The position numbers and the translations under genes are program-made. Source: CAZGMC01 sp964526565 (lineage in GTDB: Bacteria; Pseudomonadota; Alphaproteobacteria; DSM-16000; Inquilinaceae). From it: a DNA stretch of 31,676 nt. Positions 15,128-23,385 of the stretch are shown piece after piece. Numbering within the stretch: the first letter of the stretch is position 1; each line of letters opens with the position of its first letter. The stretch is taken from contig CAZGMC010000047.1 of NCBI GenBank assembly GCA_964526565.1, positions 1 through 31,676 of the forward strand, read 5' to 3'. The notes under the pieces are model-generated. The model saw nothing but the letters and a program-made list of their open reading frames with translations, ran no database searches and was not told the DNA's origin.

Positions 15128-16069
15128 CTATCCGGGCTTGCTATGGTTGACCCTACCGGCAACGCGGGGCGATTCCAACTTTTTTTTGGCGTTGCCAAAG
15201 CGAACGATTAAGCATCTTACCGTTCCCGCGAGGTCACGTCGTTCGCCCACAGGCTCGGCGCCGCAGGCCGACAGCAGCGCCGCGACGGCGGCTGCCTGAC
15301 CGGCGCCAATCTCCAGTACGGCATGCCCGCCCGGTCGCACCACCGCCGGCAGCGCCGCCGCCAGGGCCCGGTGGGCGTCCAACCCGTCGGTCCCGCCGGC
15401 CAGGGCCAGCCGTGGATCGAAATCCGTCACCTCGGGCGCCAGCCGCGCCAGATCGCCATCCGCCACATAGGGCGGATTGGCCACCACCACGTCGAACCGG
15501 TCGGCGCAGAACGTCGTCGCCCAGTCGCCGACGACGAACGCCGCCCGGTCTGCCAGTCCCAGGCGCACCGCATTGCGCCGCGCCGTCGCCGCCGCCATGA
15601 AGCTGCGGTCGACACCGGTGCCCCGCGCCTGCGGTCGCTCCGACAGGATGGCCAGCAGCAGGCAGCCGGTGCCGGTGCCGATGTCGAGCATCTCGACCCG
15701 CGCCTGCCGCTGCGGCATCAGCTCCAGTGCCGCCTCGACCACCGTCTCGCTGTCCGGCCGCGGATCGAGCGTCGCCGGCGACAGGTCGAACGTCAGACTC
15801 CAGAACTCGCGCTGCTGGAGAATTCGCGATACCGGCTCGCGGCCGGCGCGGCGCGTCACCAGCCGCGCATAGACAGCCAGGTCCGGCTGCGTCAGGCGCC
15901 GATCACGCGCCGCCAGCAGGCCGGCACGGTCAACGCCCAGCACGTGCTGGGCCAGCAGCCGCGCGTCGGTGCGCGCATCGGCAATGCCGATGCGGGCCAG
16001 GGCGGCCGCCGCGGCGGCCACCGCCTGCCCCACCGTCGGAAGCTGGGCAGCGACAAGCGGCGCGGTCAA
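15128..16069 (-). CDS. prmC: Release factor glutamine methyltransferase PrmC
   Basis: PrmC N5-methylates the glutamine of the GGQ motif in RF1 and RF2 with S-adenosylmethionine. The 313-residue protein has the N-terminal helical domain (about 1-100) and motif I DIGTGTG (129-135). The catalytic NPPY is at 198-201 in VVVANPPYVADGD. Its ATG overlaps the prfA stop by four bases, so the enzyme and its substrate are co-translated. The C-terminus runs about 20 residues beyond the usual end (RCLIVRFG), which is slightly long. The intergenic region 14970-15127 holds nothing recognisable. Confidence 0.95.
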   Translation of the reverse strand: MTAPLVAAQLPTVGQAVAAAAAALARIGIADARTDARLLAQHVLGVDRAGLLAARDRRLTQPDLAVYARLVTRRAGREPVSRILQQREFWSLTFDLSPATLDPRPDSETVVEAALELMPQRQARVEMLDIGTGTGCLLLAILSERPQARGTGVDRSFMAAATARRNAVRLGLADRAAFVVGDWATTFCADRFDVVVANPPYVADGDLARLAPEVTDFDPRLALAGGTDGLDAHRALAAALPAVVRPGGHAVLEIGAGQAAAVAALLSACGAEPVGERRDLAGTVRCLIVRFGNAKKKLESPRVAGRVNHSKPG

Positions 16070-17139
16070 TGCTGGACCGCCAGGCGGGCTGCCTGGTCCT
16101 CGGCGACGAGGGCATCGATGACCTCGTCCAGGGCCTCCCCGGCCAGGACCCGGTCCAGCTTGTACAGGGTCAGGTTGATCCGGTGGTCGGTGACCCGGCC
16201 CTGCGGGAAATTGTAGGTGCGGACCCGCTCGGAGCGGTCGCCACTGCCCACCTGGGAGCGCCGGTCGGCGGCCCGTTCGGCAGCCCGTGCCGACCGCTCC
16301 TGTTCGTACAGTCGGGCGCGGAGGATCTTCATGGCCTTGGCGCGGTTCTTGTGCTGCGATTTCTCGTCCTGCTGCGAGACGACAATGCCGCTCGGCAGGT
16401 GCGTGACGCGGACGGCGCTCTCGGTCTTGTTGACATGCTGACCGCCGGCACCGGAGGCGCGGAACACGTCGACCCGCAGATCGCCCTCGTCGATGTCGAC
16501 GTCGACCTCCTCCGCCTCGGGCAGCACGGCCACGGTCGCGGCCGAGGTGTGGATGCGGCCGCCGGCCTCGGTCTCGGGCACGCGTTGGACGCGATGGACG
16601 CCGCTCTCGAACTTGAGCCGCGCATACACGTTTCGCCCGCTGATCTCGGCGGTCGCCTCCTTCAGGCCGCCGATCCCGGTCTCACTGGCCGACAGCACCT
16701 CGAACCGCCAGCCGCGGACGGCGGCATAGCGCTGGTACATGGCGAACAGGTCGCCAGCGAACAGGCCGGCCTCCTCGCCGCCGGTGCCGGCCCGCACCTC
16801 GAGGATGACGTTCTTTTCGTCAGCCTCGTCCCTGGGCAGCATCAACAGCTTGAGCTCGTGCTCCAGCTCCGGCAGTCGGCTCTTCAGGTCTTCGTATTCC
16901 GCCCTGGCCAGGGCACGCATCTCGACCTCCGTGGCGGGGTCGTCAGCCATCTGGCGCAGGTCGGCCAGCTCCGCGCGGGCCGCATCCAGCGCCTGTACGC
17001 GGCCGGCGATCGGCTCCAGGTCGGCAAATTCCTTCGACACCGTCGCGAACATCTCGGGTGCCAGATCGCCCCGCGCCATGGCGTCACGCAGCTCGTCGAC
17101 GCGCCGCAGCACCTTGGCAAAACTGTCTTCGGAACTCAC
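16066..17139 (-). CDS. prfA: Peptide chain release factor 1
   Basis: RF1 terminates translation at UAA and UAG. The 357-residue length is normal. The stop-codon recognition tripeptide is PET (188-190, in HRVQRVPETE); E. coli has PAT, and the PxT form is kept. The GGQ motif lies at 232-234 in GAGGQHVNKTESAVR. The C-terminal domain ends FPQGRVTDHRINLTLYKLD and so on, as expected. The gene is first in the prfA-prmC pair. An AT-rich patch at 17235-17245 upstream may hold its promoter, but I cannot define both boxes. Confidence 0.96.
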   Translation of the reverse strand: MSSEDSFAKVLRRVDELRDAMARGDLAPEMFATVSKEFADLEPIAGRVQALDAARAELADLRQMADDPATEVEMRALARAEYEDLKSRLPELEHELKLLMLPRDEADEKNVILEVRAGTGGEEAGLFAGDLFAMYQRYAAVRGWRFEVLSASETGIGGLKEATAEISGRNVYARLKFESGVHRVQRVPETEAGGRIHTSAATVAVLPEAEEVDVDIDEGDLRVDVFRASGAGGQHVNKTESAVRVTHLPSGIVVSQQDEKSQHKNRAKAMKILRARLYEQERSARAAERAADRRSQVGSGDRSERVRTYNFPQGRVTDHRINLTLYKLDRVLAGEALDEVIDALVAEDQAARLAVQH

Positions 17140-17322
17140 CGGTGTTCTTTCCCCCGATCCGGGACCGCAATCCGACCCGTCGCTTCGGCGTCACGTCAAA
17201 TGTGACCGCGCGAGTCCGGATCCTGCCTGCTCGCTTCTTATATCGTTTTACGGAAGCCGAGCCCCGGCCGCCGCTGAAAAGACGGAGTAACAAACCTTGG
17301 CTGGTATCGGCTTGCCGCCGGG

Positions 17323-17339
17323 CGGGTGCGCAGCACCCG
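17323..17339. other. Small GC hairpin between bactofilin and prfA
   Basis: CGGGTGC and GCACCCG (7-bp stem, 3-base loop) lie in the 289-base region after the bactofilin gene and before prfA. No T run follows on either strand, so a terminator role is doubtful. Confidence 0.3.
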
Positions 17340-17428
17340 GCTGTGCCTAGATATCGGGCGCTCTGCCGCCAATTCAAGCCGAAGCGCGACGGCCACCAGT
17401 CAGCCGCCGCAATCAACACCCGCCCTGT

Positions 17429-18070
17429 TCAGTTGCCGGCGGACGACGCCGCCAGGGAGGTCACGGACGTCACGGATGATTCGAGCGGCTCGATCGAGCC
17501 CATGATCCGCCCCCCGGCCTCGACCATCAGCTCGCCATAGCGCACGGTCCCCGACACCGTGCCGCTGCCGCGCAGCTCCAGCCGGCCGCGCACGCTGAGG
17601 TCGCCTTCGAAACGGCCGGCAATGTCGGCCTCCTGGATGTCGGCGCTGCCCTTGAAGACGCCGGTGTCGGCGATGTCGATGCGCCGGCAGTCCTTGAGCT
17701 TCGCCTCGATGCGGCCTTCCACGACCAGGTGGTCGCAGGCGCTGATCTCGCCGCTAAGGCCGATGCCACGCCCGACGATGAGCTTGCGGCCGGTGTCGCC
17801 GACGCCCCGCGTCTGGGCCTCCGTGCCCGCGCCCTGCTGCGACCCGATCGCATCGGGACTGCGGCTGGGGATGCCGAGTACGGAAGGCTTCGACGGGATC
17901 CTCGGATTGGTGGCCATGCTCGGGTCCTTCATCGGCGGTCGGAACGGGGGCGGTCGGAACGGGGGCGGCGAGAACGGGTCGGAGACGGCGGGTTCGCCTG
18001 CCGGCGGTGCGGTCGGCTGGGGTTCGGTTTCCGACGGCGGCGCCTCGGACACGGATCTGCGCGTGAACAC
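17429..18070 (-). CDS. Bactofilin family cytoskeletal protein
   Basis: Bactofilins polymerise into filaments at the membrane and help to place cell-wall enzymes. The frame is open far upstream, but GTG 18070 has AAGGAG eight bases ahead and gives 213 residues; an ATG at residue 52 (MATNPRIPS) is an alternative. Residues 1-90 are a proline-rich disordered tail with a PPPFRPPPFRPP repeat. The beta-helical bactofilin core follows (GRKLIVGRGIGLSGEISACDHLVVEG..., then DIQEADIAGRFEGDLSVRGRLELRGSGTVSGTVRYGELMVEAGG). The C-terminal tail is short and rich in Ser/Val. No LytM peptidase gene is adjacent. The divergent LysM lipoprotein gene next to it fits an envelope role by context. Confidence 0.88.
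   Translation of the reverse strand: MFTRRSVSEAPPSETEPQPTAPPAGEPAVSDPFSPPPFRPPPFRPPMKDPSMATNPRIPSKPSVLGIPSRSPDAIGSQQGAGTEAQTRGVGDTGRKLIVGRGIGLSGEISACDHLVVEGRIEAKLKDCRRIDIADTGVFKGSADIQEADIAGRFEGDLSVRGRLELRGSGTVSGTVRYGELMVEAGGRIMGSIEPLESSVTSVTSLAASSAGN
17938..17967. repeat. 15-bp direct repeat, 2 copies, in the bactofilin gene
   Basis: Two adjacent copies of GGTCGGAACGGGGGC are seen, giving PPPFRPPPFR on the coding strand. The unit is in frame. Confidence 0.85.
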
Positions 18071-18210
18071 GGTCGAAACTCCTTCCAGCTTCGATTCGCT
18101 TGCACGAGGCAAGGTTACGCCATCTTTTTCAAGTGGAATAGCAGCTCCGGCGCGGCACCGGGTGTGCAAAAGCTGTGACAACCCGACTTTGCGGTTGACC
18201 GGCGGCCGCG

Positions 18211-18239
18211 GCGACAGTGGGACATGCTGCGCATATAAT
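18211..18239 (+). promoter_or_regulatory. Perfect -10 box in the bactofilin/LysM divergent region
   Basis: TATAAT (18234-18239) has a weak -35 match GCGACA 17 bases upstream (18211-18216). It could serve the LysM lipoprotein gene, about 330 bases downstream. Confidence 0.35.
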
Positions 18240-18248
18240 GCTATTACG

Positions 18249-18277
18249 TTGACACCAAAACAACCGCGCTCTAGCTT
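18249..18277 (+). promoter_or_regulatory. Possible promoter for the LysM-chvI-chvG operon
   Basis: TTGACA (18249-18254), a 17-base spacer and TAGCTT (18272-18277) form a second candidate ten bases after the TATAAT box. Transcripts would carry a leader of about 285 bases. The rest of 18071-18566 shows no convincing gene. Confidence 0.4.
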
Positions 18278-18566
18278 CACGTCGGTCCCGTCGTCGGCCG
18301 CCCGGCGCCCCTGCATGGCAGGCTGCCTTGCGCCCGGTCGTGGCGCAGGCCCATTTTCGTCACATGACGATGGCTTTGGTGACCACGTCAGGAGCGTTCC
18401 GGCCAGTCCGGGGCTTGAGCGGCCCCTGTGCAGCGCCGGCAATCGAAATGCGATGCAACGATCAACCTTTGGTTCCTGCAGGGCGTGCGCGGCAACCGTA
18501 TGGACCGGTTCGGCCAAGCAGTACCGGCGTCCACCCATACGGACCTCCGTCGGGACGCTGCCTGCA

Positions 18567-19532
18567 ATGACCCGCTCGGGCGCCGCCGCCATTCTACTGC
18601 TGGTCGTGGTGGCAATGGCGGTTTCCGGCTGCGGCCTGATCCAGCCGCGCGGCGCGCTGCCGGCACAACCGCACGGTCCGACGATCACGGTGCGGGAGGG
18701 CGACACGCTGGACGCACTTGCCTTGCGTTATGGCGTGCCGGTGCCGGACATCGTGGCGCTGAACGACCTGCAGCCGCCCTATGCCCTGGCGCCGGGCAGC
18801 GTTCTTGTGCTGCCGACCACGCGACGCTATGTGGTCCGCGCCAACGACACGTTGTCCGGCATTGCGCATCACTTCGGCGTACCCTACGTCGAGGTGGCGC
18901 GGCGCAACGACCGCGGCCCGCCATACACCATTTATGTCGACGAGGCCTTGCGCGTCCCCATCGCCACCGACGACTCCGGCGCCGCCTTGCCGATGCCGTC
19001 CGGCCAGCCGGCGCGCACGGCGGCTCCCGTGCAGACCGCGCGGGCCGTGCCGGGTCCGCCGCCTGACGACGAAGAATCGGAGAACCTGGAGGAACCGGAA
19101 GGGACTGTCAGCCCGGCGGACGAATCAGCCAACGAACGCGCGGACGATCTGGCGGACGACGAATCGCGGGACGATGAAGCGACAGAGCCCGCAGCCGAGC
19201 GTGTCGAACTCTCCGGACCCGCCGACGAGACCGCCAAGCATGAAGCACCCGGCGCACCCGGCGCGGCAGCATTCGTCACCCTCAATACGCTCGTCGGTTA
19301 TGACGAGCAGAACGTGACCCGGCTTCTGGGCGAGCCCAACCGCCGTGAAGATGACCCACCGGCACAGGTCTGGCACTACGCATCCGGGAACTGCGCCCTG
19401 GACCTTTATTTCTACATGGAACTGTCGACCCGGACATACAGAGTCTTGTCGTACGAGGTGACAAGTGACCATGATGCCAGGGATGTCCAGCAGCAATGCA
19501 TCGCCGAATTGTTCGCCGACCGTCGCCCTTGA
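18567..19532 (+). CDS. LysM-domain lipoprotein
   Basis: The protein has 321 residues. The start MTRSGAAAILLLVVVAMAVSGC gives a lipoprotein signal with a lipobox-like VSGC (Cys22). Two LysM peptidoglycan-binding repeats follow: TITVREGDTLDALALRYGVP (about 40-85) and RYVVRANDTLSGIAHHFGVP (about 87-130). A long acidic linker comes next (about 150-235, many Glu, Asp and Ala). The C-terminal domain (LVGYDEQNVTRLLGEPNRRED...WHYASGNCALDLYFY) resembles the SmpA/OmlA-type fold. No peptidase domain is present, so it probably binds the wall rather than cuts it. It is the first gene of an apparent operon with the response regulator, whose frame overlaps its 3' end. Confidence 0.82.
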   Translation: MTRSGAAAILLLVVVAMAVSGCGLIQPRGALPAQPHGPTITVREGDTLDALALRYGVPVPDIVALNDLQPPYALAPGSVLVLPTTRRYVVRANDTLSGIAHHFGVPYVEVARRNDRGPPYTIYVDEALRVPIATDDSGAALPMPSGQPARTAAPVQTARAVPGPPPDDEESENLEEPEGTVSPADESANERADDLADDESRDDEATEPAAERVELSGPADETAKHEAPGAPGAAAFVTLNTLVGYDEQNVTRLLGEPNRREDDPPAQVWHYASGNCALDLYFYMELSTRTYRVLSYEVTSDHDARDVQQQCIAELFADRRP

Positions 19533-20280
19533 GGAGGCGGTGGCCGCGCGCGTGGCGCTGGTCGACGATGACCCGCTGTTCGTCGCCGCCCTGGGCCAGA
19601 ACCTGGCCGACTCCCGGTTCGACGTGGTGACCTTCGGCAACGGACCGGCAGCCCTGGCCTATTTCGACGGCGGCGGCACGGCCGACCTGATCCTGCTGGA
19701 CTGGCGCATGCCGGAACTGGACGGCATCGACGTGCTGCATCGGCTGCGCCAGCGCGGCAACGACGTGCCGGTCATCTTCCTGACGGTGCTCAGCGACCAG
19801 ATCTACGAGGAGGCGGCCCTGGCCGGCGGCGCCATCGACTTCGTTGAGAAGTCGCGCAGCTTCTCCATCCTGTTGCGGCGCATCCAGCTGATCCTGGCCG
19901 GGCGCAAGGGCGCCGGCGAGACGGCGCCGGAGGACACCGAGGCGCGGTCGGACAACCGGCTGACGCTGGATGGCCTGGATCTGGATCTGGAGGCCTGCCG
20001 CGCCCTTTGGCAGGGCCGGCGCGTCGACCTGACGCTGACCGAGTTCAACATCGTCAAGGCGATGGCCACGCGGCCCAACCAGGATCTGTCATACCGGGCG
20101 ATCTACGACCTCGTCCGCGGCGCCGGGTTCGTGGCCGGCTACGGGACCGTCGGCTACCGGTCCAATGTACGCCAGTTCATCAAGCGCATCCGGCAGAAGT
20201 TCCGCGCAGTCGATGGCGACTTCGACAATATCGAGAACTATCCGGGCTTCGGCTACCGGTGGCGGCGCGAGACCGACTAG
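19483..20280 (+). CDS. chvI: ChvI-like response regulator
   Basis: This is a two-component regulator with a receiver domain (VALVDDDPLFVAALGQNL, phospho-acceptor Asp at 19699-19701 in LILLDWRMPELDG, Lys in DFVEKSRSFSILL). It also has an OmpR-type winged helix (LTLTEFNIVKAMATRPNQ, then GYRSNVRQFIKRIRQKFR, then ENYPGFGYRWR). The last part is close to ChvI. The start is unsure. ATGs at 19465, 19471 and 19483 overlap the LysM gene and add an atypical leader. A strong AGGAGG (19532-19537) lies too close to GTG 19540 and rather far from GTG 19552, yet these codons put the Asp at the family's usual position 50-54. ChvI-type regulators control envelope and acid-stress genes in alphaproteobacteria. 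Confidence 0.88.
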   Translation: MSSSNASPNCSPTVALEEAVAARVALVDDDPLFVAALGQNLADSRFDVVTFGNGPAALAYFDGGGTADLILLDWRMPELDGIDVLHRLRQRGNDVPVIFLTVLSDQIYEEAALAGGAIDFVEKSRSFSILLRRIQLILAGRKGAGETAPEDTEARSDNRLTLDGLDLDLEACRALWQGRRVDLTLTEFNIVKAMATRPNQDLSYRAIYDLVRGAGFVAGYGTVGYRSNVRQFIKRIRQKFRAVDGDFDNIENYPGFGYRWRRETD

Positions 20281-20284
20281 GGTC

Positions 20285-21913
20285 GTGGCCGATACCAGCA
20301 CCATGCCACCATCCGGGCCGCCGTCGCAGTTTCTCCAGTCGCTGGCGTTGCGGCTGGTGGTGCTCGTCGTCGTGTTCATCACGGTGCCGATCCTGATCTA
20401 TCAGCAGTTCCACGCCGCCGATCAGGAAAAGCGCGAACTGCTGCTGCAGAGCGCCCAGCTGCAGGGCGAGCTGCTGGCCCGCGCCCTGGCCTCGCTGCTC
20501 GACGACGCCGAGGGGAGCATTCCCGCCGACCTGTCCGAGCGCCTGGCCGCGCTGGCCGAGGGCGACGCCCGCGTCCGGCTGCTGCTGCGGCCGCGCGGCG
20601 TCAGCGGCGCCTACGGGTTCTTTTATGTCGCCGCGGCGCCGGAGGTGACGACGGCGCCGCTGGAGCGGGAGCGCCAGGAGCTCATCGAGCAGGGCATTCT
20701 CGGCCGCCTCGGCCTGACCTGCAGCGGCAACGTGCCCGTCGCCCTGAGGCTGCCCGACGGCGACGCGGGTGCCGAGCTGATCACCTCGATCACGCCGCTC
20801 AACACCGATTTCGGCTGCTGGGCGATTGTCATCTCGCAGGTGTCGGAGGACTATCTCGGCGCATCCATCGACCGGCCCTACTGGAAGACCCCGGAGGTTC
20901 GCGTCGCAGCCATGATCTACCTGGCCATGGCCGTGCTGGTGCTGCTGGTGTTTGTCAGCATCTGGCGCAACCTGCTGCGGTTCGGCCGCGTCGCCCGCCA
21001 GATCGGCACGGACGCCGGCGCCGGCGGCTCGTTCGCCGCACAGAACACCGTGCCCGAGCTGCATCCTGTCGCGCACGAGTTCGACCGGCTGGTCGCCGTG
21101 CTGCGCCGCTCGTCCGAGAGCATCCGACGCGCCGCCGAGGACAATGCCCATGCCTTCAAGACACCGATCGCGGTGATCCGGCAGGCGGTGGAACCGCTGC
21201 GGCGCCTGACCGGGGCCGAGCCGCGCGGCCGTCAGGCCGTCGACATGATCGACCAGGCGCTGTCCCGGCTCGATGTGCTGGTCTCGGCCGCGCGGCAGAT
21301 GGACGAAGCCACCGCCGACCTGCAGGAGAACCCGGTGACCGGCGTCGGGCTGGCCGAGCTGCTGCAGCGCACGCTGAGCGGCTATGACGCGGTCGAGGCG
21401 GCGCGGCGCGTGCGCTTCCGTCTGGTCGTGCGGGCCCGGCCCAGCGTGCGGGCTGCGGAGGACCAGCTCGTCACGGTCATCGAGAACGTCATCGACAACG
21501 CCGTGCGTTTCTCGCCGGTGGGCGGCACCATCGATATCGCACTGGCCCGCCATGAGGGCATGGCCGAGCTGTCGATTGCCGACCAGGGACCGGGCGTGGC
21601 ACCGGAGAACCTGGACCGCATCTTCGAGCGCTACTTCTCGGAATCGACAACCAACGGCCCGGCCGGCAATGGCGAGTTCGCCGAGACCGGCGGTACCGGT
21701 GGCACCGGCGGCACCAATGACACGACCGGCAGCAACGGCGCCGGTGGCACCGGCAGCACCGGCGGCACCGAAGGCGGTGACGGCGAGCCGCATTTCGGCA
21801 TCGGCCTGTGGATCGTACGCCGCCACGTCGAGACCCTGGGCGGCCGGGTGCGCGCCGAGAACCGCCCAGAGGGCGGCCTGCGGGTGGTGCTGGATCTGCC
21901 GCGCGCCACCTGA
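20285..21913 (+). CDS. chvG: ChvG-like sensor histidine kinase with Gly/Thr insert in the ATP lid
   Basis: This membrane sensor kinase partners the regulator just upstream, four bases away. GTG 20285 is taken as start; ATG 20303 is an alternative. It has 542 residues: a first membrane helix (LALRLVVLVVVFITVPILIY), a periplasmic domain of about 200 residues with two cysteines, a second helix (AAMIYLAMAVLVLLVFVSIW), a HAMP-like linker and the H-box AEDNAHAFKTPIAVI (His289). The N-box is ENVIDNAVRFSP, the G1 box DQGPGVAP, the F-box FERYFSE and the G2 box FGIGLWIVRRH. Between F and G2 boxes lies an insert rich in GGT and GGN repeats (21644-21790, 49 residues in place of about 10-15). All catalytic motifs are intact. 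Confidence 0.85.
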   Translation: MADTSTMPPSGPPSQFLQSLALRLVVLVVVFITVPILIYQQFHAADQEKRELLLQSAQLQGELLARALASLLDDAEGSIPADLSERLAALAEGDARVRLLLRPRGVSGAYGFFYVAAAPEVTTAPLERERQELIEQGILGRLGLTCSGNVPVALRLPDGDAGAELITSITPLNTDFGCWAIVISQVSEDYLGASIDRPYWKTPEVRVAAMIYLAMAVLVLLVFVSIWRNLLRFGRVARQIGTDAGAGGSFAAQNTVPELHPVAHEFDRLVAVLRRSSESIRRAAEDNAHAFKTPIAVIRQAVEPLRRLTGAEPRGRQAVDMIDQALSRLDVLVSAARQMDEATADLQENPVTGVGLAELLQRTLSGYDAVEAARRVRFRLVVRARPSVRAAEDQLVTVIENVIDNAVRFSPVGGTIDIALARHEGMAELSIADQGPGVAPENLDRIFERYFSESTTNGPAGNGEFAETGGTGGTGGTNDTTGSNGAGGTGSTGGTEGGDGEPHFGIGLWIVRRHVETLGGRVRAENRPEGGLRVVLDLPRAT

Positions 21914-22254
21914 GGCGGGTCGGGTGTCCGGCGATCGAGGCCCAACCGGTGACCGCACCGATGGCACGAGGATCGCATGCGACACCACAAAGGCATGATG
22001 CGAGCGTGTAACAGTAATCTTGTGTCACAGGATTGATACAACCGTTCCTTCCTGCCGCCCCTATCCTGAAAGTCGCTGACGGTGGCCGGCAGCGGCGGCG
22101 GTTGAACCGTCGACCCGATCGGCCGGACCAATGCCCTGGTCCCATGGCATCGGTCAAGGCGGACGGGTCGCAACGGGGCGGCCGGACGGCCCCCCTCCGG
22201 CCGGTCGCCCCGGTTGCCCAGGTTGCCGTCGCCTGCCATGCGGAACGTCAGCCC

Positions 22255-22683
22255 ATGCACATGTCGGTCAAGGAACGGAATGGACATCGGCCGTGCGGCA
22301 CGCTGGCCCGCTCGATCGGGCTGCTGCGCGGCACGCGTCTGTGGCTGTCGCTGTTTTGCTTCCGTTTCAGCGGCCTGACGGACGATGCCGCCGCGGGGCT
22401 GGTGAACGACCTGTTCGAGGGCCGGGGCCTGGTGCAGCGGACCCGCGACAGCGCATTCCTGCTGCTGGTGCCGCGCTTCGAGCCTGACGAGACCGCCGTC
22501 GTGCGGTCGGTGGAGCAGGCGCTGCGCGCTGCCGTTACTGTGCCCTGCGCCGGCACTGCCGCCGACGCCGCCGTCGAGGTGGTGGATCTGCATTGTCGGG
22601 CCGACGCTGTCGGCAGCGCCGACGACCTGCTGCTGGAGCTTGGCGTGCTCTCGCCCCGCCTGATCGTCCCGCCCCGGCACTAG
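22255..22683 (+). CDS. Hypothetical protein, 142 aa
   Basis: The frame is open from 22033; the start at 22255 (MHMSVKERNGHRPCG) is a guess, since no good ribosome binding site is visible and codons at 22144 and 22261 are also possible. The protein has segments such as LWLSLFCFRFSGLTDDAAAGLVNDLFEGRGLVQRT and DSAFLLLVPRF, which suggest a small mixed alpha/beta fold. I do not recognise a family. It lies after the sensor kinase, where HPr kinase sits in many relatives, but it shows no P-loop. The 341 bases before it (21914-22254) contain an AT-richer patch near 22005-22045 with a TGTAACAG and TGTGTCACA pair. Confidence 0.45.
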   Translation: MHMSVKERNGHRPCGTLARSIGLLRGTRLWLSLFCFRFSGLTDDAAAGLVNDLFEGRGLVQRTRDSAFLLLVPRFEPDETAVVRSVEQALRAAVTVPCAGTAADAAVEVVDLHCRADAVGSADDLLLELGVLSPRLIVPPRH

Positions 22684-22697
22684 CGTGCCCCCCATCC

Positions 22698-22726
22698 TTG
22701 CAAATACCCAGGCGCCGCCCTATGTT
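22698..22726 (+). promoter_or_regulatory. Promoter of tRNA-Thr
   Basis: TTGCAA (22698-22703) and TATGTT (22721-22726) are 17 bases apart. The tRNA begins 12 bases after the -10 box, so transcription would start a few bases before the mature 5' end. Confidence 0.6.
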
Positions 22727-22737
22727 GGCCCATCGGC

Positions 22738-22809
<72 letters not shown>

Positions 22810-22982
22810 TCGGCACAGGAACTGCGCGCAAGGCTTCGCAGAATTGGGGCGCAGTCGGGCGGCGCCGTAACGCGCGGGGACCATGCAAAGGCCGGGGCGG
22901 CCACCACTCTGACTCTTGCGCGTGACTGCAGTGTTCACGGTGAGCAGCCCTGAACCGTCTCGCTGACGGTCAACAGGACAGT

Positions 22983-23027
22983 TCCGTATTATCGGCATCC
23001 GTATTTTCAGCATCCGTATTTTCGGCA
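22983..23027. repeat. AT-rich 15-bp tandem repeat, 3 copies
   Basis: Three units near TCCGTATTTTCGGCA lie at 22983-22997, 22998-23012 and 23013-23027 in the region after the tRNA. They are clearly richer in A and T than the surroundings. The remainder of 22810-23102 has no gene that I can support. Confidence 0.9.
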
Positions 23028-23102
23028 CTCGTCCTGTGCCCGCCTCTCCGGTGCCGCCAGAGCATCATTGATCAGGGCAACCGGGCCGCTTCGGCCAGAC
23101 AG

Positions 23103-23312
23103 GTGCATTCGCAGTCTTCGCGCGTTACGGCAACATGGCGTGGACCGCACAGACCTCTACGTTCCGCACAGAGGCGCGGCCAGGCCCAGACCGGTCGATC
23201 CGAGCCGGGCCCGCCGCAGCAACAGCCCCGCCGCGCCGACAAGGCGGGCCGCAACGTCCGCTGCCCGTGCGGCTCGGGGAAGAAATACAAGCGATGCTGC
23301 GGGGCGTGGTGA
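23103..23312 (+). pseudogene. SEC-C zinc-binding motif remnant or small SEC-C protein
   Basis: A 69-residue frame from a GTG ends RNVRCPCGSGKKYKRCCGAW. This is the SEC-C metal-binding motif (CxCx8CC) found at the C-terminus of SecA and of several unrelated proteins. The preceding 50 residues are Arg/Pro/Gln-rich without a domain, and no ribosome binding site is visible. It may be the broken tail of a longer gene, in keeping with the fragments that follow. A small functional SEC-C protein cannot be excluded. Confidence 0.45.
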
Positions 23313-23385
23313 TCCTCGGCCAGGCCGCGATCCGGTCGGGCCATGGCGAGCTTTAGGCCGTCATCCGGACCGCAGGCCGCCCCAC

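Noticed and set aside
18328..18570. Small plus-strand frame before the LysM gene
   Set aside because: It has no ribosome binding site or recognisable sequence, and lies in a probable promoter and leader region.
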